NCBI RefSeq assembly: GCF_902806685.2
Contig: NC_048542.1
Location: 3,084,533 to 3,148,532 of the forward strand
Reading direction: 5' to 3'
Length of the DNA: 64,000 nt
Source of the DNA: Maniola hyperantus
Lineage: Eukaryota > Arthropoda > Insecta > Lepidoptera > Nymphalidae
The position numbers and the translations under genes were made by a program. The notes under the pieces are model-generated. The model made no database searches. It was not told the DNA's origin and saw nothing but the letters and a program-made list of their open reading frames with translations. This document shows, piece after piece, positions 23,231 through 32,549 of this stretch (the first letter of the stretch is position 1; the number at the start of each line of letters is the position of its first letter).

Positions 23231-24085
23231 TCATTTTTTAACAATTCTAAAACTCCAACCAGCTCCAATTATTGCAATTATTGCAACGCATGCAACAATG
23301 ACCAAGGACAGTGCACCAATTGAGATCCACCACGTATAGTGGGTCGGAGGTTCCCATGGTTTCGACCTGAGAAGCGGAATTTGAGACTCGGGAATCCACC
23401 CCGTTACGAAGACCCCATCGAGATTCTCTCTCAAGACAGGCAACGAAGTATTCAACTTGATTATGTAACCTGTTTTGAGGGTCTCCTGCTTCAGTTGACA
23501 CCACTGATCCCCTACTTGGAAATAGTCTCCATCTTCCGCAGTCAGAACCACTGGTTCATTTGATGCCGGCACTTGCCTTAAAACGGTTAGTTCGTCGTCC
23601 TGAGACCCCAATATTTCCCCACTTTTATTAGTGGCCCCTATCATTACCCCTCTATCAAACTGCAATATATCGAGGTCCGGATCGTTATTCAATTCCCACG
23701 TGCAGGAAGAAGCTTGCCTGAGATTTTTATCATGCACTAATTCATTAATGAACTGTTGAGAGAGGGGCTGGTCACTTTTGCACACAGTGTCAAAGTCAGA
23801 GATTCCTTGCATGATAATGAAGGCAGCAGACAGTGTGCTCTCTACATGCAACTGACTTTGGAAGAGAGAGACGAGCTAGAGATCCATTTACCAACAGATG
23901 TGTGGTCTGAACTCTCATCACGGCAGCTGATCTTGCGGGCAAAATCTGAGGAAATACCATTATACCAGTCACAATGGGATACGGGCCACATGAAACTCCA
24001 TGGAGGCCAAATTTCCCAAGCTCGTACAATAGAGTCAGGTCTTCCTGGCCCTGTATTGAGCATGAGTTTCCTCTTAGAATGAGAA
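23231..24085 (-). pseudogene. Endogenous viral element: glycoprotein-like fragment
   Basis: A 206-codon open frame (23851-23231) continues, after a frame slip near 23850, into related sequence up to about 24085. It is cysteine- and tryptophan-rich like a viral ectodomain and ends with a clear ~25-residue transmembrane segment (SLVIVACVAIIAIIGAG) and a short basic tail (FRIVKK), as in class I/III membrane glycoproteins. It lies on the same strand and directly past the L-polymerase fragment, which supports a negative-strand RNA virus origin. The N-terminal part and any signal peptide are absent. A retroelement env of other origin is the main alternative. Confidence 0.55.
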
Positions 24086-24086
24086 G

Positions 24087-24475
24087 GGTTTTCTGTTGCC
24101 CTACCTATTGTTGCAGCAGCAGCTGGGGATGTAGGATAGTTTTTTGTAAGATCTATTGTTTAAACCTCAGGCTGTAAATAGGTGCTGGTTGTTTTTGAAA
24201 TCCTCCTCTCATCCGAGGTATCGCTGATTATTTTGAGTGGCATCTTGAGTTTCGTTCCATTACTTTTTGTGTTGAAAACTACTCCAACATCCGTCAACTA
24301 TTACATCTGTAACAGGAACCCCGTATTTTGTAATTCTACATTTTTCTACTGCACTTTGTTTATTTTCATTTTCTGCAGGTATTAGAAACAATAAATTTCG
24401 TCTTGCTTTTGATACATCGATTGGGTAATTGTAGGCACATCTAATGCGGATATAAATTCTTCTAGCTGTGCAGTC
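24087..24475 (-). pseudogene. Internal MULE fragment between the two viral pieces
   Basis: Matches the MULE remnant at 15140-15425 and 17660-17960 (shared CAACATCCGTCAACTATTAC, CTACATTTTTCTACTGCA, TTGGGTAATTGTAGGCAC). It has no element termini. Its right boundary is where the viral L reading ends (...MIPETA) and the MULE reading (LEEFISALD) begins within one open frame. Confidence 0.65.
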
Positions 24476-26625
24476 TCAGGTATCATCCGTCTAATAAAAT
24501 CGGATACATCTTGGTGGGTATACTCGCTATTAGAATTTAATTTGATGTCCTCAATCTCTCGTAAACATTGTTCACAATCAATATGGAGGTGATAATAACC
24601 CTGGCTGGGTTCTCTATCGTGTATTTCACAGACTGTTATCTGAGAGTATATCAACAAACTTTGGTACATAATATCATTGTTTAGAAGGTTCAACTCCCTC
24701 ATTGTATCAGTAGTGCTGCACAGTCAAGTCAGTTTTGCAGGATTTTAAGCTGAGTAACCGCCGGAGTTTTGTCGAGAGCATGTGAATCTATGTAATGCGG
24801 ATCCCGTTCTTTTGAATCCCTTCGTTCCTTGATCCCAGGCTTCTCCCGTCATAGCATACAGGTTGGACATAATTGATTTTGTTAAATTAGAGTTTGGATC
24901 CACGAACCAGTTTATAGAATTTCTCAATTTTACTGCTCTTTTGAGTATCGGTATCTTCGATTCTTTCTCCCAAGGCTGTAATATGCTGGTGCTTTTCGGT
25001 TTGCTAGAGCCGAGATAGGCTGAATATGGTCCGCGCTGTATAGAATATAGATTGAGTCCTGTAGGAAGAAGAACTGAAATAAATGAACTTTTGGGATGAG
25101 GTTCATTACAAGGTGAACACCCCTTGTTGACTTGTTACCATGTTGTTAACCTTACATTGTTTTTTACCTCCGATATGGAAATGCTCAGCTACTAGGCTGA
25201 GCATTTCCATATCGGAGGTAAAAAACACTTTCTCATTCCAAAACTGGAGAGATATAATATGATGGCCTCCTTCTAACCTTTGTGGATGATTTAAAGAGAT
25301 TTCTTATAGTTTCTGAATTTTGAAATAGATCGACCAAACTGGATGCAATACCTAAAAAGGAGGCGGATTTGTATTCACTTAAGAAACGGGGAAATAAGGG
25401 TTTGATTGAGCGTAAATATGATGTGAATAGGATATCTTCATTACTTACAAAACTAACAGCAGTCTTGACGACTTCGTTCTGTATTGTGGATATATTTTGC
25501 AGCTACTCCAGTTTGATTTCTTCTTTGATTAAGGTTAAAGGGTTGATGCCAACTGGAATATTTAGGGGTAGAGGATGCTTAAGTAATCTATTGAAAGCTG
25601 GATTATCAATTCGGCCTAGTTTAGGCTGTCCTACTCTAACCGCAAAGTCTTGTACCCACTTTGGACCATTTAGATGGACTACTCTCCAGAAGGTTAATAC
25701 CTCAGTAACCGGATCTGGAAATCCCCTGATCAGCGAACTTGAAAGAGACATTCCGGAAATGCCTCCCAATGAAGGATCTAAATACAATGCTGTAACTTTA
25801 TATTCTTTATTATGTATAAACTTCGACCCAACATTTTTGATTAATTGGACCTTTGATTGCCAGATTGTGAAGTTCTAATACATTTCTACAAAAATTGCCT
25901 AAAAATTTATATTGAAGCATCGGTTCTATTGGAATGTCTGAAAAATGCGACACCGTCAACGAATTAGATCCTACCGTTGACAAGATGTTGGCCAGGGTCG
26001 GTAATTGGTCATTTGTCACACATGTTACTCGAGACCACCTCTTGCTTTCTGAACATTGAAAGTTGCTTCTATAAACTGGAATTTTACCATACACTATTTA
26101 ATCTGCTGATTGTAATGTTTCGTCTCTATTTATAATGAGTCCTAACTTATTGGCGCCCTCTTCTATTCCGCTCATTAACATAGCATTATTTTCCCAAATT
26201 CAATTCTTGTTCATTTCTATACTTTTGAATAGAATAGTTTGTGCAGAGGACTTGATTGTCACCTTGAGCTAAAACTTTGAACAATGTATTGCTATGTTTG
26301 GATGCCCTTGTGATGGCTAGAAGATTTACTATACTCCATCCTTTCTGTCTCAACCCCTCTAACCCCCCAATTCTCCTTGCCAGCAATAGATGTCTTCTCC
26401 TTTATTTAAAACTTGATTATCAATAACTTGCAATTTATCAGGTCTTCCTACATAGTATATTAAGCTCTTCTCGAAGAATTCATGGGTTCTTTCTATCAGC
26501 TTTGGGTATCCAAGGAATTGACCCATTACTTTGAAGACCGGGTTGTTTGCTTTCCCCCTCTTATGTTGGTGTTACGTATAGTTGTTCCACTTGCTGTAGT
26601 CCCGAAGTACTATCCGTCATCTTTT
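24476..26625 (-). pseudogene. Endogenous viral element: L protein (RNA-dependent RNA polymerase) fragment
   Basis: Minus-strand blocks appear in the order of a Mononegavirales-type L protein. First comes motif A-like DYSKWNN (near 26600), then the GGLEGLRQKGW motif B (near 26360), then the catalytic QGDNQ motif C (GDNQ codons at 26263-26252). Downstream conserved blocks follow (25787-25503, including LGGISGMSLS), the capping-domain G..T..HR region (RTGSALHRF in 24927-24745), and a cysteine block (LHIDCEQCLREIED in 24702-24480). About 2.1 kb is retained; the N-terminal third and the methyltransferase end are missing. Breaks include a C-run slip at about 26363, several other frame changes and a 32-bp palindrome at 25158-25227. 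It is a fossil with no coding capacity. Motif C GDNQ indicates a non-segmented negative-strand virus; rhabdo-like and chuvirus-like origins are both possible. Confidence 0.88.
25158..25227. repeat. Perfect 32-bp inverted duplication, 6-nt loop
   Basis: Arms 25158-25189 and 25196-25227 (core CCTCCGATATGGAAATGCTC). It lies inside the L fossil, where one arm is readable as L and the other interrupts it. Confidence 0.92.
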
Positions 26626-27159
26626 TTATAACCGTGGTTAAAACGTCCGCCATGTTTCGAAATACGTATAAACGGCCACCACAGCACTGTCTCGGCCGAG
26701 TGACATTTTACTGTCTCGCTTCACTACTCGGTAGGTGTAATCAGCCCATATGAAAGGGCTTTACTTGTACATTCTAAAACAGATTGTTATGCATACCTAA
26801 TAGTTTTGATTTATCGTGCAAAGCAAAATGTCGAAAAAATATGGCTGTAGTACGAAACTCTCGGTGCGCGAGTCTGACTCGCGCTTGGCTGGTTTTTTTT
26901 CTAGATTCGTTTCTTTTTAATGCTGCTGTTTAAAATGATCGAATTGTATGGAGAATGCCCGTAAAAGCGACTCTGGCATCGCATCAATCTGCACTTTGGT
27001 CAGAAAATTCGTTTAATGTGTGGATTCATGGAAAACATCTAGTTAATATTGATTTTCGGTGTCAATCCAAGATCGCATACTGTAGTGATGACGAGATCGA
27101 TAGTACAATAGCCGCCTTACAATAATTGCATTATACTTCAAAAAAAAAATTTTCCCTAG
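26626..27159. other. Boundary between repeat block and gene island
   Basis: No coding feature recognised. The expected first exon(s) of EIPR1 were searched for here by eye and not found. Confidence 0.4.
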
Positions 27160-30100
27160 GTGTTCAAACATGACATAGGGGAGATTTGGCACCTGCGCTG
27201 CTCACCTCACGATGCTGCCGTCCTGATCACAACACACAACGCCTACGACCCCGATACCTGCCAGTGCACCATGGGGGTTTCCATCTTCAAACTTCCTACT
27301 ACAGAGGTATCTCATTCTTTGTCCTTGTAGAATGTTCTCGGAATTTAACCAGAATCTATTTCTATGTGAAAGGATGATGGACATCGTCCGAGGTGAAGAT
27401 CTATAGAGCGCACTTTGACTTTGCTAAGACTTAAAACATTGTTAAAACGAGACAGCGTTATATCGCTAGCTTAAATCGGTCTCGTTTTATCTACACCCCC
27501 TTGGGGGTTGAATTTTCAAAAATCCTTTTTTTTACCGTGACCTTTGACTTATTAAAAAAAATCTTTTAGGTGATTCCAAAAGACTTGGACGATCTCAGCG
27601 CAATGCAAAGTCGGAATGCAGAAGACATGGAACTTCTCAAAACGATTACACCAGAGGTAAGTTACATTAAATGTGTAAGTACATTAGCCTAATCATATTA
27701 ATTATCATCATCATGATCACCCCATCGCCAGCTCACTACAGAGCTCGGGTCACCTCTCAGAGTGAGAAGGGTAGGGTATTGGCCATAGTCTACCACGCTG
27801 GCCATGTGCGGATTGGCAGATTTCACACACTTTTGAGAACATTTAAGTAGACTATGGCCAAAACCCTTCTCTGGGAGGGGACCCGTGCTCTGTAGTGAGT
27901 TGGCGCGTGGGTTGATCATGATGATGATGAGTATAGTACATACATAGTGCAGTACAGTAATCTTCAATTTTCTCCGAAAGAGGTTCTCTCTGAAAACTGC
28001 GGGATGAAGAGTTGAGAAACTTGAGATGCAGAACAAACAGATTTCGTCAGGAAAATTTTACCATAGTAACAAGCAAGAAATTTGTAGAAACCCGAGGACG
28101 AAATTCGCTGCGCGGAGTGGCATCCTTCAGATCCAAACCGTATCGGCATCGTATTGGACAACTACGTCAGCATCCGTGACGCGACCACTGGCGACCAAGT
28201 GACCAGTGTGGCGCCGGAGGGCAGGACTAGGCTCAAGTTTACTGGAGGCAAGTGGAGTCCGCAAGGGCAGAGTCAGGTAAGGTATCCACAATCATCATCA
28301 ACCAATAGACGTTCACTGCTGAACATATTGGTGGCTACTAATGGTACTGATGACACCACTAACAACTTTGACACTTTTTAAGATTTTGTCGCATATAATA
28401 CTTATTTGTATTGATGCCAGACCCCCAATTGTGTAAGAAGAATAACAATTTCATCGTTATCGTAATCGTCAACAAACTCTGCCCTTTGATTGGTTGATTC
28501 GCTGTTTACATTTTTTCACACGATTTCATCGTTATGCATACACAATTGGGGGCCAGGTATTGATTAATGCAAGTATTATACGTGGCCGCTTAGAAAAATG
28601 GCGGCCTACTAACTAAGCAGGCCCTTTCTGTGAATGTCCTTCAATGACGTAGGTGCAACTGAAAATATTGCTTCTTCTTAAACGTTTCTTTTATTTCTCT
28701 TGTTAAACGATCAATATTGACAATGAGCATCAGCCAACAAATTCCTAAAAGGCCGGCAACGCATCGGCAGTTCCTCTGGTGCTGCAAATGTTCATGGACG
28801 GCGGTAATCGCTTAACATCAGGTGACCCGCCTGCTCGTTTGCTCGCTATCTCTATTTTAAAAAAAAAAACCACGTACACGTTTCGGGGCCCTTTATTCTT
28901 TTCAGTTCGCGGTGCTCCAGGACACGCATATAAAGTGCTTCGACACGCGCACCGACTGCGCCAAGCCCGCGTGGCACATCGACAGCGCGCACCGCCAGCT
29001 GGCCAGAGACATCGACTTCAATCCCAACAGGTTTGTTTTGTGTTCAGAAAGGGGGCGCGCGGGATCACGCATTGGTTAATCAGTCGCCCCTTGTTTCCCG
29101 CGATGCGCGAAGGGCGTATTTTCTGGAGAACATCCAATCCCCACAATCAAGTCAAAATTGAGATTGGTACTATGAACAAATCGATTACAGCACTACCACT
29201 TTTATAAGTCCCATTAGCAAAATTAACAAGAAAAGCGCAACCTAACGCTGACTAAAAATAATAAAATCCAGAACTTAATTGCTTGACGTTAAGATAACAG
29301 ACTTCACTAGTCTTACTGTACTTCTACACCCAAGAATAACTCTTGGGTGTAGAAGTACAGTACGCAAAGTAATGTACATCGGCCTTTAGAATAACATTTC
29401 GGCTTTGTAGAGCGTTGTCTCTGTCACTCATACCTATATGACGTTTAGTCGGTTTCAACGACCGAGACAGTGCTCTACAAATCTGCTATCTCCTTGTAAA
29501 GGTCGATGTACATTTACTTTCGGCCGCGTACTGTAAGTAGTACCTCGCTCATTATTCGCACTTACAAAACATGGCGCGTAGGTAGCAAACAATAGTGGAC
29601 TTGACCGGATTGGCAGAGATATTTTCGCGCGATTCAAAAATAAAGAGACAAGACAACTTTAGAAACAGGACTTGCAGAGATCGCGATTCGCTAATAAGCG
29701 AGAAGGCCGCTTTTTAACAGACTTCAAAAAAGGAGGAGGTACTTACTCAATTCGTTAGAATCTTTTTTGTATCCTACTTGTCTGTTTCAGTTCTTTTACT
29801 GCTATTTTTCTTCTTGTGGTGGTACACAAATAAAGTATAATAAGAATTAATTAATCGATAGGCAATTCCACTTGGCGAGCGCGGGAGACGACGCCGCTCT
29901 GAACATATGGGACTACAGGCACGGGAAGGAGCCCATATTCACCAGGACTGATCACTCGCACTGGTATGTTAGTTCACTTGATCTCACGAGAAGTTACTTA
30001 GGAAATAATGTAAATCGACCTTTAGAATGAGATTTTGGCTTTGTAGAACGTTGCCTCTGTCACCCATACCTATGTGACGTTTTGTCGGTCTCAATGACAG

Positions 30101-31107
30101 AGACAATGCTCCACAAAACCGCTATATTTATCTAAAGGTGATGTACATCATTTTCTGCAACCGCTACTGCAAGGTTTCAGCTGGTGTTGAAACCATGCAG
30201 TAGTAGTTCACTTAAGTTTTAAAAATGTTTTATTTAGATGTTATTAGGTATATGTAGATAATAATATAATTCTTCCTTTTGCATATTTTAGTAATTAAGT
30301 TTTATTTAGTTTAATTTTATTTTTATTTTTAAGTACTTTTTAGTCATTTTAGTTTAGGTTACTTTTTATTTATTTTAGTTGTCATTATTTTTTATTCATT
30401 TAGTAAATGAATAAAAAATATTTAGTATATTACTTTTTACTAGTAGTTTTTAGTAGGTTACTTTTTATTTATTTTAGTTAGGCTTACTTTTTATTTGGAA
30501 AATGTGTACGTTTTGGTGCGCAGGGTGTGGACGGTGCGCTACAACACGTACCACGAGCAGCTGTTGCTGACGGGCAGCTCGGACGCGCGCGCCCTGCTCA
30601 CCGCTGCGGCCAGCGTGTGCGACATGGACGACGACGGGAAACGACTTAGCCAAGTGTATGTCACTATTTTTTTTTTAGTCAGACTTACTGGCTAGAGATG
30701 ATTCAGCCTAAGATAGAGCGCGCTTTTGTGGAAGAGGCCTATTCACTCGACTCGAATTGGAAGGGAAAACTGATGCCGGAAAGGCGTTCCTCCATATCCT
30801 AAAAAATATCTTGTGGGAACTCTTTGATCTTCAGGATAAAAAGTAGCCTATATTATATCAATTTGAACCCTTTGTGTGCGAGTCCGACTCGCACTTGACC
30901 GATTTTTAATTAATTTACGACTTAAATTTTTTTGTCTATTACAGGTTGGAAGATGGTGTACTGCAGTCGTACGAACAACACGAGGACTCCGTGTACTGCG
31001 CCGAGTGGAGTGCAGCGGAGCCCTGGACCTTCGCCTCCCTCAGCTACGATGCCAGACTCGTGCTGTCTAGAGTCCCCAGACATTTCAAATATAAAATACT
31101 ATTATAA
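27160..31107 (+). CDS. EIPR1: EARP/GARP-interacting WD40 protein (TSSC1/EIPR1), 5' end missing
   Basis: Seven consecutive exons with canonical splice sites and consistent phases: 27160-27306, 27570-27656, 28088-28276, 28906-29030, 29862-29963, 30524-30655 and 30945-31107 (TAA). WD40-type blocks are visible: GEIWHLRCSPHD, RCAEWHPSD, LARDIDFNPN, HLASAGDDAALNIWD, TVRYNTYHEQLLLTGSSDAR and DSVYCAEWSAAEPWTFASL. It ends in FKYKILL, as this family does. The protein works with the GARP/EARP tethering complexes in endosome-to-Golgi and recycling traffic and in dense-core vesicle biogenesis. About 313 codons are present; family members are roughly 380-390, so the N-terminal ~50-70 residues lie on an exon not found here. 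The introns carry SINE, MITE and LINE remnants. AATAAA lies just past the stop. Confidence 0.92.
27410..27500. repeat. MITE fragment (TTAAAACGAGAC family)
   Basis: Inverted AAAACGAGAC and GTCTCGTTTT; related copies at about 33815-33930, 40935-41045 and 42185-42290. Confidence 0.6.
27706..27933. repeat. Inverted pair of a dispersed lepidopteran-type repeat
   Basis: CATGATCACCCCATCGCCAG... at the left and ...GTTGATCATGATGATGATG at the right are opposed copies of one repeat (shared ATGGCCAATACCCTACCCTT region). A single copy is at 31140-31245. In EIPR1 intron 3 of the exons listed. Confidence 0.75.
28283..28345. repeat. RTE-type LINE 3' tail fragment
   Basis: ATCATCATCAACCAATAGAC block, shared with the RTE 3' ends at 43240 and 44400. 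Confidence 0.6.
28408..28564. mobile_element. hAT-type MITE with 8-bp TSD (copy of the 13366 family)
   Basis: GTATTGAT at 28408-28415 and 28557-28564 flanks a 141-bp palindromic element with CCCCCAATTGTG ends. Confidence 0.9.
28710..28871 (+). mobile_element. 5'-truncated retrotransposon 3' end with A tail
   Basis: AAAGGCCGGCAACGCATCGG...AACATCAGGTGACCCGCCTG followed by poly(A); a repeat end very common in Lepidoptera. In an EIPR1 intron. Confidence 0.75.
29314..29362. repeat. Perfect 22-bp inverted duplication, 5-nt loop
   Basis: Arms 29314-29335 and 29341-29362 (CTTCTACACCCAAGA core). It abuts the left end of a MITE. Confidence 0.9.
29361..29534. mobile_element. Palindromic MITE (AATGTACATCGGCCTTTAGA family)
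   Basis: Inverted termini with AATGTACATCGGCC and GGTCGATGTACATT; shared interior (GGCTTTGTAGAGCGTTGTC). Further copies at about 30001-30171, 31682-32018 (with a nested short repeat) and 40513-40684. No coding capacity. Confidence 0.85.
29713..29765 (+). repeat. Short dispersed repeat, as at 12276
   Basis: TTTTTAACAGACTTCAAAAA plus GGAGGAGGT. Confidence 0.7.
30001..30171. mobile_element. MITE, AATGTACATCG family copy
   Basis: Same interior and inverted ends as 29361-29534, in an EIPR1 intron. Confidence 0.8.
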
Positions 31108-31257
31108 TTAATAAAATACTATTGTAACTAATTGCCAATCCGCATTGGGCCAGTGTGGCAGACTATGGCCTTAACCCTTCTCACACTGAGAGGAGACCCG
31201 GTTCAGTAGTGGGCCGGTAATGGGTTGATCATGATGATGATTGTAATTAATATTGTT

Positions 31258-31412
31258 AAGAGCTGTGTGGGTGAGCCTTGTGGTTAAGACGTGCGCTTCC
31301 TTTTTGGGGAGTTGGGAGTTCGATCCGGGGTACACACCTCTAAGTTATGTGCATTTTAAACCATATTATAAAATATTATCATTTGCTTTAACAGTGTAGG
31401 AAAACATCGTGA
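31258..31412 (+). mobile_element. tRNA-derived SINE
   Basis: tRNA-like head with an A-box-like TTGTGGTTAAGACG and a B-box GTTCGATCC at the expected spacing, then a tail CTTTAACAGTGTAGGAAAAC. Polymerase III-type promoter organisation. Lies in the EIPR1-PNO1 interval. Confidence 0.8.
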
Positions 31413-31560
31413 GAAGCCTAAAAAGTAGCCTATGTCCGTCCTTGGGATGTAAGCTAACTCTGTACCAAACCAATTCATCAAAATCAGTTATGAAATGCAT
31501 TTAGACAGACAACACTTTCGCATTTATAATATTATTCTGGATATAATGTATAAAATATTA
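31413..31560. repeat. Helitron-like repeat fragment
   Basis: AAAAGTAGCCTATGTCC and ACACTTTCGCATTTATAATA blocks shared with 36165-36428 and 50489-50678. Confidence 0.6.
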
Positions 31561-31681
31561 TTTACATAAGATACTAATGTAATGATATAATAAAGTATGT
31601 AAATTATGTAGCAATTGTGTTTTATTTATCACAAACTTATTGTATGTAATCCTACTGACTGACTAACCTCAACACAAATAC

Positions 31682-32018
31682 AGCAGAAAATAATGTTCAT
31701 CATCCTTTACAGTGAGATTTCGGCTTTGTAGAGCGTTGTCGCTGTCACTTATATCTATGTGACGTTTTGTCGGTCTCAACGACAGAGACAATGCTCTACA
31801 AAACCACATCTCTTTCTAAAGCAATTTACTTTTCACATTCAGAACCAATGGTAAATTAAACTATTTGACTATTCAAAAGCACTTGTAAAAGTTTACTTGA
31901 ATAAAAAAAAAAAAAAGATTCCGACGAATTGAGAACCTCCTCCTTTTTTTGAAGTCGGTTAAAAATATATTCTATTCTATTCTATTAAAAAGGTTGATGT
32001 ACATTATTTTCGTACTGT
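31682..32018. mobile_element. MITE (AATGTACATCG family) with nested short repeat
   Basis: Left end at 31682 and a right terminus GGTTGATGTACATTATTTTC near 31990; a reverse copy of the short dispersed repeat (31908-31966) is inserted between. Confidence 0.65.
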
Positions 32019-32249
32019 ACTTCAATCAATATATTTTTTTTATTTATTTCGCCTATATAACGCATGGTCTATGTGACACACGGCCAAAGTTATCAGATCA
32101 CTGAGTAAGGATTTTGATGAATTCCAACAGAAACTTAAAAAATCTACATCAGGACCATGTTTTGACTGGGAATAGCTAGTTAACAGTACAAATCACTGCA
32201 ATAATACATTGCAGCAATTTTGAGATATTCCATATAAGCACCATATTTC

Positions 32250-32445
32250 ATATTTAGATAGATAGATAGATAGAAATACTTTATTGCACACAAAAAATAT
32301 TACATAACTATTACAGAAACTTAAACTAACAAAATTATTGTATGCAAAGGCGGCCTTATTGCTCACAGCAATCTCTTCCAGGCAACCTTTGGTGAAAGGA
32401 GAAACTAGGTGTGTTGGATAGTACTTATATTTATATTAGTATTAT
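32250..32445 (-). mobile_element. Retrotransposon 3' end with (ATCT)n tail
   Basis: Read on minus: GCAATAAGGCCGCCTTTGCA, then GTGCAATAAAGT and an ATCT microsatellite (32254-32272). A LINE/SINE 3' end typical of Lepidoptera. Confidence 0.75.
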
Positions 32446-32549
32446 ATTTGTAGATAGATATTTGTGTAGATCAATCATCAAACAGCTGAAGATTTATTTT
32501 ACTGCTCAGAATTAAAACCAAAAAGTTATAAATAGAACATTTTATTTAC

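Noticed and set aside
25369..25878. 169-codon + frame
   Set aside because: Antisense of the viral L fossil, which reads far better on minus.
26547..27100. First exon of EIPR1
   Set aside because: No open segment there has the expected family N-terminus or a donor in matching phase before 27160.
31258..31412. Functional tRNA gene
   Set aside because: Has Pol III box-like motifs but no complete cloverleaf; matches a tRNA-derived SINE head with tail.
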